A stretch of DNA of 64,000 nt from Tausonia pullulans (lineage: Eukaryota > Basidiomycota > Tremellomycetes > Cystofilobasidiales > Mrakiaceae), in NCBI GenBank assembly GCA_951802195.1, contig OX637625.1, forward strand, positions 1,410,461-1,474,460, written 5' to 3'. The notes beneath the pieces are model-generated. The model ran no database searches, was not told the origin of the DNA, and was given only the letters and a program-made list of their open reading frames with translations. Shown here in pieces: positions 58,607 to 64,000 of the stretch (positions are counted from its first letter, which is position 1; the number at the start of each line of letters is the position of its first letter). Both the position numbers and the translations under genes were made by a program.

Positions 58607-58611
58607 CAGCG

Positions 58612-59677
58612 GCAATTCGGTCTTGCCTTGCCTGACGTTTTTCTGGTAAGCAAAAACACTTAGTGCCCAATAATGATGGCCCTCAGTCGAAATCTGCTTG
58701 AGTGTTGGCCGCTTCAGGGAAATTGGTGCACAATAACATAAGTAGCGGAAGCTTCGGTTCACTATTGTTGATTGTTGCCTGTACGCCTCGGTATCCGACG
58801 GCCTATCTCCCTCCGTCCATATTCTGGTTCTCGTTCTGCTTTCCCCCGTTGCCGGCTCACGATCGCTTGCCATTGGTGCAATATCAACCAGCTCCCCGGC
58901 TCGTTGATTTAGTCGCCTATTGCAGGGGTAACGTGAGGGCGGGGTTCACAACGATGATGTGTCGCTGAGTTGGAGCAAGGTATCAATCCTCTCTCCACTT
59001 GAGAGAATTCGCTGCGACCCGGGTTTCTCTGCGCTGTCTAGACCGCCGGGTTCAGTGACCACACCCCGTCCTCCCTCCCTGCGACAAAATCATCCTGCTT
59101 TTCAGCAAGTTTGGGAGAAGACACTATCTCACGTGAAACGCGTTCACCGCATTTCCTCCTTCTCCTTCGTCCTTGAAACCTTTCAATGAGAGAATCCATA
59201 CTAGGAGCAAGTAGTAGCCCGTCCCACTTACACAACAAAACACCGACGAGAAGAGCTGATACAGGCGTCGAAGCATTTTCCTCCGGCGAAAGCTTGGCTG
59301 CGAGGCCGCCGTGACTGCGGGAGGCCGCCGTCGTCTCGCAAGCCCGGGTCAATCGGTCAGGGATCACTGGGCATGGTGCGCCTCCTTGGTCGTCTTCGGC
59401 CAAATCCAGCCATCTCGTCGGATACCTTGTCTCACCCACCTACATACTCGTTGCCCATATTCGCTATCTTAGACTCGGTTCTCTTGATGCCATTGTCACA
59501 TGATGATACGAAGTGATCACCGCCCGACAGACACCGCAGGTGCCATTGAGGGGAACAAGCTCGGACCTGCCGCGCACATTTCTATCCTCGCCACAACGTG
59601 TCCCTGGGTTCTTCCATCCATCATATTCATCACCCTCTCTTCTCTCCCCTTCCCTCATCCATGCACTCTCGACTACC
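58612..59677. promoter_or_regulatory. Upstream region of the sugar transporter
   Basis: 1,066 bp with no supported gene. The stretch nearest the start (about 59580-59677) is CT-rich and precedes the ATG in context ACTACCATGG. This is likely promoter sequence and the place to look for carbon-source control, but I cannot name a site. Confidence 0.4.
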
Positions 59678-62335
59678 ATGGCAGACACTGACGCTCACGT
59701 CAATATGCACAACCTCGTCGCCAAGCAGAAGGTTTAGTGAGTGCTACTCTTCGCTCAGCCAACTGATCCTGCAGCCCGGCTTGGCCGCTTTGTTTGAGGA
59801 CGCGCGTGGCCTGACACTTGTTATGTTCCTCCTGCACTTGCCTCCTTCCTCATCCAGCTGGCTCAACTAGTCTGTGTTTCAACTCTCCCATGTACACCCT
59901 TTACATGCAGTAGCATTCTGAAATAATTCCCCGTCCTTTCTCCTCCCTTCAGTGCCGTCGCTGTCTTTGCGTTAGTTTTCCGGATCCACAAAACTGGTCT
60001 ACTCCTCGCCATAAAGCCGCGGCCAGATCCGCTGTCTCCTCCTGCTCTTCCAGCGGTATCGGATCTTTCCTATTCGGTTGTGAGTATTCCAGTCGCGCGC
60101 CCGAGTCCCTCCTGTCGTCCCAGAGCTGAAGCTCTTATGCTCCTTTGATCAGATGACTCTGGCATTATCTCCTCCGTCATCTCGGACGGTTACCACGAAT
60201 TCCACATCTGTAAGCAGATCTCATTTTTCCGTCCGGGAGGGGGGAAAGTAGGCACCGATGCACGTTCATTTGGTCCCGCAGACTTCAAGAACCCTCAGGC
60301 AGTCAGCCTTGATTCCTTACCGAAGTGTCTGTTCCTGTTATGTGGCTAACTCACTCTGGTCGGTTCCCAGAATGCCATTGGAGCTGTCGTCTCCCTCCTC
60401 GCTGGTGGCTGCTTCTGTGAGTTCCAGGACGCTGGAACTCTCGCTATCAGCTCTGGCTAACGTTCCCGGTCCTCCCAGTTGGAGCTGCCGGGGCCGGTTA
60501 CACCGCCACCAAGTTCGGACGGAAGCGCACAATTCAGATCGGTTCCCTTGTCGCCGCCGTCGGATGCGCCATCCAGGCAGCCGCCGTCAACATTGGAATG
60601 CTCATGGCCGGCCGGTTCATTGCCGGTCTCGCCATTGGCTGCCTTTCGATGATTGTTCCCCTCTACCAGGTGAGGAGAAGCCGCTTGTGGTCCTGACGGA
60701 ACATCGACTGATCCTCCCACTGTCCACCACATTTTGTTCAGGCTGAGATCTCGCCTCCTCACGCCCGTGGTCTCCTCTCCGGATGGACTCAGCTCATGAT
60801 CGCTTTCGTGAACCCCTGCTCTCTTGACTCCCGAATCTTTTCGAGAGCCTTATTCGCTGACATCTCATTGATCGATCTCTAGGGCTTCTTCATCGCTAAC
60901 TGGGTCGGTTACGGATGCCAATTCATAAAGGGCACTGGACAGTTCCGTGTCCCTCTTGGTACGTCACTAACCCAGTCTCTTGGAAATGTGAGCGTCGCTT
61001 CGTCGCTCATTCTGTCTCTTTTGTCTCTTATCCCAGCCGTCCAGATCGCCCCCGCCATTCTCCTCGGTCTCGGCATGTTCGTCCTCCCCTACTCGCCCTG
61101 TTGGCTTGCCCAGCAGGGTCGTCACGAGGAGGCCCTCCAGGCCCTCTACCGCCTTCACGGCAAGGAGGCCAACCAAGTCGTCATCAAGTACGAGTATGAG
61201 GAGATCGTCAACCAGATGGGTGCGTCAGAGCTTCGCTTGCTCTCGTCGGCTTACTTTGGAACTAACACTGCCGCCAACGTTCTTCAGAGTGGGAGAAAGA
61301 CAACGTCTCATCGAACTTCATGGACCTCTTCCGCACCAAGTCCCCCCTTCACCGCACTCTCTGCGGTATGATGGTCCAGATCTGCTGCCAGTTCACCGGT
61401 GTCAATGTCAACTCTTACTTCGGGCCGACCATCTATAAGAACCTCGGCTACACCGACCAGACGGCCCTCCTCATCAACGGCATCTCCGGTGCTTGGGGCC
61501 TCGTTTGCACGTTTGTTTTCATTAGTTTGTCCCATTTGACCCCCCTTCGATGTGTCTCGCTCTTGAACTGGTTGTTGATCAACCTACTGCTTCCCACGCG
61601 TAGCCTGGATGATCGACTCCCTCGGTCGCCGCCCTCCTCTCATCTACGGAGCTGTCCTCATGGCCATCTTTCTCGCTATGCAGGCTGATATCGCCTCCAA
61701 GTTCACTGGTGGCTACAAGAACGAGAGCATGGGCATCGCCGGTATCGCTTCCATCTTCCTGTTTTCAGGCGCCTTCGCTACCTCCTATGGACCTGTCTCC
61801 TGGGTCTATCAGTCTGAGGTCTTCTCGATGCCTCTTCGTTCCATGGGAACTGCCGTATCGACCTGCTCTAATTGTGTGTATCTGGCTCTCATGCGCCTTC
61901 CGCCTGGCGGAGTCTCGCTAACCCCGTCGCGCGCCATCTTCAGGGGCAACCAATGTCCTACTGTCCCAGGTCACTAAACTGGGGCTTGACAACCTAGCTT
62001 GGAAGTACTTCTTTGTCTTTGTAGCCACTAAGTCGGTTCACGGTCTTCCATCTGGCCTCTATCCTTCTGCGTCCCGACTTCGATCCTGACATCTCATGTC
62101 CCTCCTTCCGCCCAGCCTCGGAAACGCTGTCATCGCCTACTTCCTCTTTGTCGAGACCAAGGGAAAGACTCTCGAGGAGCTTGGTAATGTCTTCGGCGAC
62201 GACATCGTGATCGCTCCCCCCAACTACCGTTGCAACCAGGGCGCCGATTCGCCAGTTGGCGATGCTGAAAAGGAGAAGCACCTTGGCGAGGTCGAGCATG
62301 TTGGGTCCCTCGACAACGGCCGCTTGGTCGTTTAG
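59678..62335 (+). CDS. MFS sugar transporter (hexose/glucoside type)
   Basis: Twelve-helix proton- or facilitative-type sugar porter of about 540 residues. Exons join to MADTDAHVNMHNLVAKQKV, YAVAVFAGIGSFLFGYDSGI (helix 1), ISSVISDGYHEFHIYFKNPQ, NAIGAVVSLLAGGCFFGAAG, GYTATKFGRKRTIQIGSLVA (GRKR loop motif), MLMAGRFIAGLAIGCLSMIV and PLYQAEISPPHARGLLSGWT (PxYxxEIxPxxxRG motif). Then GFFIANWVGYGCQF, PYSPCWLAQQGRHEEALQAL (the usual PESPRW is SPCW), MMVQICCQFTGVNVNSYFGP, the second GRR motif DSLGRRPPLIYGA, YGPVSWVYQSEVFSMPLRSM, and VETKGKTLEELGNVF before a polar tail with the stop at 62333-62335. One intron (60299-60370) appears to use a GC donor. The substrate is not determinable; the nearby GH3 gene suggests glucose or a beta-glucoside. 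Confidence 0.9.
60299..60370 (+). other. GC-AG intron in the sugar transporter gene
   Basis: Exon ...AACCCTCAG is followed by GCAGTC, and the next exon AATGCCATTGGAGC follows TTCCCAG. Only this join keeps the frame (FKNPQ|NAIGAVVS). The GT dinucleotides inside the interval give frame breaks or stops. Confidence 0.6.
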
Positions 62336-62537
62336 ACCGCCTGGAGACCTTAAACCTGTTCTTCTTCTTTCCCATTTCCTCCATAGTTTGATCTTTTCTT
62401 CAGGGCTTTTCTTCGTCCTTGTTTTCTCTATCTACACAAGGTTTTCACTGCACAACGCCTCGCCTCTTCTTTGTTCTGCAGTCCGAGAGTTAACAACCTC
62501 GGACTATTAACAATGAGAAGTCTAAGAGGTGGCATAT

Positions 62538-62962
62538 TGATAGAATTGGTCCAAGGGGAAGGGCTGATGAGGCTGAGTGAGGAAAGCGGCCTCGGTGGCG
62601 GACTGGAATTGAAGTAGTGAACCGGGCACTGGTTCGCTGAAGGTCTTGGGCAGGTTTGTTTAGTCCAAATGATGGTCAAAGTGCAGAAAAAACTCTACAA
62701 TAAACTGTATGCTCTATGGACGAAGGGTGACAAGGCTGGAGGGGGTGAGAAGGGTGAGAAAGCAAAGTATGACGGATGACGAAAAAAGGCACAAAGTAGA
62801 GGGAATGTTGAGCTGGCGATTAAAACGCTGCGCATGCAATCCGGACAGATCATCAGAAGCACTTTGAGTCTAAAGACGAGGTCGGAGGCAGGTCGGAGGT
62901 GGGGTGGCGCCGAAGCTGAAGTGGCCAGGCGCAGAGTCGAGATACGTCATGAGATTCTGACG
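62538..62962 (+). mobile_element. Diverged LTR-like repeat, copy D
   Basis: Left end TGATAGAATTGGTCCAAGGGG matches TGTTAGGATTGGCCCAAGGGT of the intact LTR. The middle GAAGGTCTTGGGCAGG, TAGTCCAAATGATGGTC and AAAGTGCAGAAA and the right end GGCGCAGAGTCGAGATACG, ATGAGATTCTGAC also match. Same orientation as the other copies. The final A is lost and no 5-bp duplication is visible. Confidence 0.7.
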
Positions 62963-63750
62963 AGAGGTCCAGAAAACTAGGTAGTCATTGGCGGTCGTTT
63001 TCATTATTTATGTTCAAGTCATGGTGCAAGCGTAGATGATGGTCGGTCCCTATGAGAGACAGCGAAGGAAGGAAGGAGGGAAGGAAGGAAGGACGGGAGG
63101 AGAGAAACCAGCTAGGGAGAGAGGGAAGAGGAATGTTTCGATACGGAGCGGGAGGGAAAGGGGGAGGGGTTGACAGGGTAAAAATGACCATGGTAACAAG
63201 AACGGAGGGAGGGAGAAGAGAGGAAAAGTAAGAAAGTACATCAGGGAGGAGGGAGGGGGGAAGTGACGGAGACGATGGTGGAGAGAACAGGTGAAAAGAC
63301 AAGACCAAAGTCTCACGTCGACCATCCGAACGACCAACCACCATGTCTCCGCCCTCAGCCATCACCGTCATTGCCGCCGCCACCACTGCCATCATCGTTT
63401 ACCACTAACGGCATTACTCTCAGACCCAGCGTGTTGACCTTCCCACCACATCGTGTCCGTCGGCCGATGTTGTGCTGGATGGTGGATGCGGCTTTTCGGA
63501 TGTCGCCCTACATGGCATCGACGAGATCCTTGAGCTTGCTGCACCCCTGGCAGCGGAGAATGCGCCATGCGATTCATTCCAACCATCTGGCGGACAGGTG
63601 GGATGAGCCACCATGGTCAGGGGCTTGCTCTCCTGCTCGTCTGGATGGTGTAGCGGTATCACGCCATGTTAGGGTGCCTGACACTTGGCTGCGAGTAATC
63701 CAGTTGGTCTCAATCGACCCGGATTATCAACATCCTGTCAAATCTGCGCA
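62963..63750. other. Subtelomere-like non-coding region with GGAA-rich repeats
   Basis: No gene could be supported. Degenerate GGAA/GGGA repeats lie at about 63061-63100 and 63200-63260. The segment 63638-63706 resembles a degenerate proline tRNA (see its own entry). The last 60 bases before the tandem array show no repeat structure. Confidence 0.4.
63638..63706 (+). pseudogene. tRNA-Pro(AGG)-like relic
   Basis: Contains a D-arm/A-box-like block GGTGTAGCGGTATCAC and an anticodon-loop-like TTAGGGTGC typical of tRNA-Pro(AGG), framed by CTGGAT and ATCCAG, which can pair as an acceptor-like stem. The anticodon stem and T-arm do not fold properly (GGCTGCGAGTAATCC replaces the GGTTCGANTCC box). 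At most a decayed tRNA; chance resemblance is possible. Confidence 0.25.
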
Positions 63751-64000
63751 GGTTGGGTCGGTAGGTTGGGTCGGTAGGTTGGGTCGGTAGGTTGGGTCGG
63801 TAGGTTGGGTTGGGTCGGTAGGTTGGGTCGGTAGGTTGGGTCGGTCGGTCGGTAGGTTGGGTCGGTAGGTTGGGTCGGTAGGTTGGGTCGGTAGGTTGGG
63901 TCGGTAGGTTGGGTCGGTAGGTTGGGTCGGTAGGTTGGGTCGGTAGGTTGGGTCGGTAGGTTGGGTCGGTAGGTTGGGTCGGTAGGTTGGGTCGGTAGGT
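63751..64000 (+). repeat. Tandem array of the 13-bp unit GGTTGGGTCGGTA, possibly telomeric
   Basis: 250 bp, about 19 units, running off the right end of the window. Units are nearly identical. There are two irregularities: an extra GGTTG near 63806-63811 and extra GGTC steps near 63839-63850. The G-rich strand reads 5' to 3' toward the end, the orientation of a right-hand telomere. The unit is not the TTAGGG repeat found in many fungi, though it has a similar GG/GGG spacing. Whether this is the chromosome end, a subtelomeric minisatellite or an internal satellite cannot be decided here. Confidence 0.85.

Noticed and set aside
63055-63260. Possible CRISPR-like or clustered repeat from GGAAGGAAGG blocks
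   Set aside because: It is simple-sequence GGAA/GGGA without fixed spacers; CRISPR arrays are not expected in a fungal nuclear genome.

Overview
The window is nuclear DNA of a fungus, most probably a basidiomycete yeast of Pucciniomycotina type (inference). The basis is tightly packed, intron-rich genes with mostly 50-100 nt GT-AG introns, GC-rich codons, CT-rich leaders, and basidiomycete-style families: FHL1-type FHA-forkhead, Bem1, a DUF4336 protein and an RNase T2 with a C-terminal extension. Gene models were built by hand, by joining reading frames across plausible splice sites.

Layout. 1-1016: 3' part of a 2OG-Fe(II) dioxygenase. 2092-4140: secreted RNase T2. 4141-6151: no intact gene, but traces of decayed coding sequence. 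6152-8191 (-): Oca/Siw14-like phosphatase-fold protein with an acidic tail. 8836-9625 (-): small membrane protein, divergent from 9749-14402, an ADP1-type ABC transporter. 15438-16587 (-): DUF4336 protein. 17105-18907: acetyl-CoA acetyltransferase. 19172-21276: UBL-domain ER membrane protein (HERP/Usa1-like). 21719-24798: Bem1 polarity scaffold. 25254-26988: zinc-free MDR oxidoreductase. 27052-28432 (-): RecA-like-fold protein of unknown function. 28965-29255: Pet117-like small protein. 29717-32024: low-complexity protein. 32487-34319 (-): divergent eIF4E (4EHP-like). 35052-38006 (-): NOT3/NOT5, divergent from OST2/DAD1 (38204-39190). 39636-41709 (-): PKA regulatory subunit, divergent from an FHL1-type factor (42324-46767). 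47210-48392 (-): mitochondrial bL12m, divergent from an FSH-type serine hydrolase (49010-50518). 50628-52425 (-): RFC subunit (human RFC3/yeast Rfc5).

From about 52.4 kb the character changes to subtelomere-like. Genes are sparse (GH3 beta-glucosidase on -, MFS sugar transporter on +). Four copies of one repeat family are present, one a clear solo LTR with a 5-bp target duplication. The window runs out in a 13-bp G-rich tandem array whose G-rich strand points to the right end.

Most genes are housekeeping: translation and its control (eIF4E-like, NOT3, FHL1, bL12m), replication (RFC), glycosylation and ERAD (OST2, HERP-like), cAMP signalling, polarity and sterol/ketone metabolism. The GH3 enzyme plus sugar transporter look like a beta-glucoside utilisation pair. 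I found no defence island, CRISPR array or secondary-metabolite cluster. The most novel material is the terminal repeat, the LTR family, the decayed stretch at 4.7-5.9 kb, the long-tailed Oca-like protein with an altered catalytic loop, and the RecA-like orphan.
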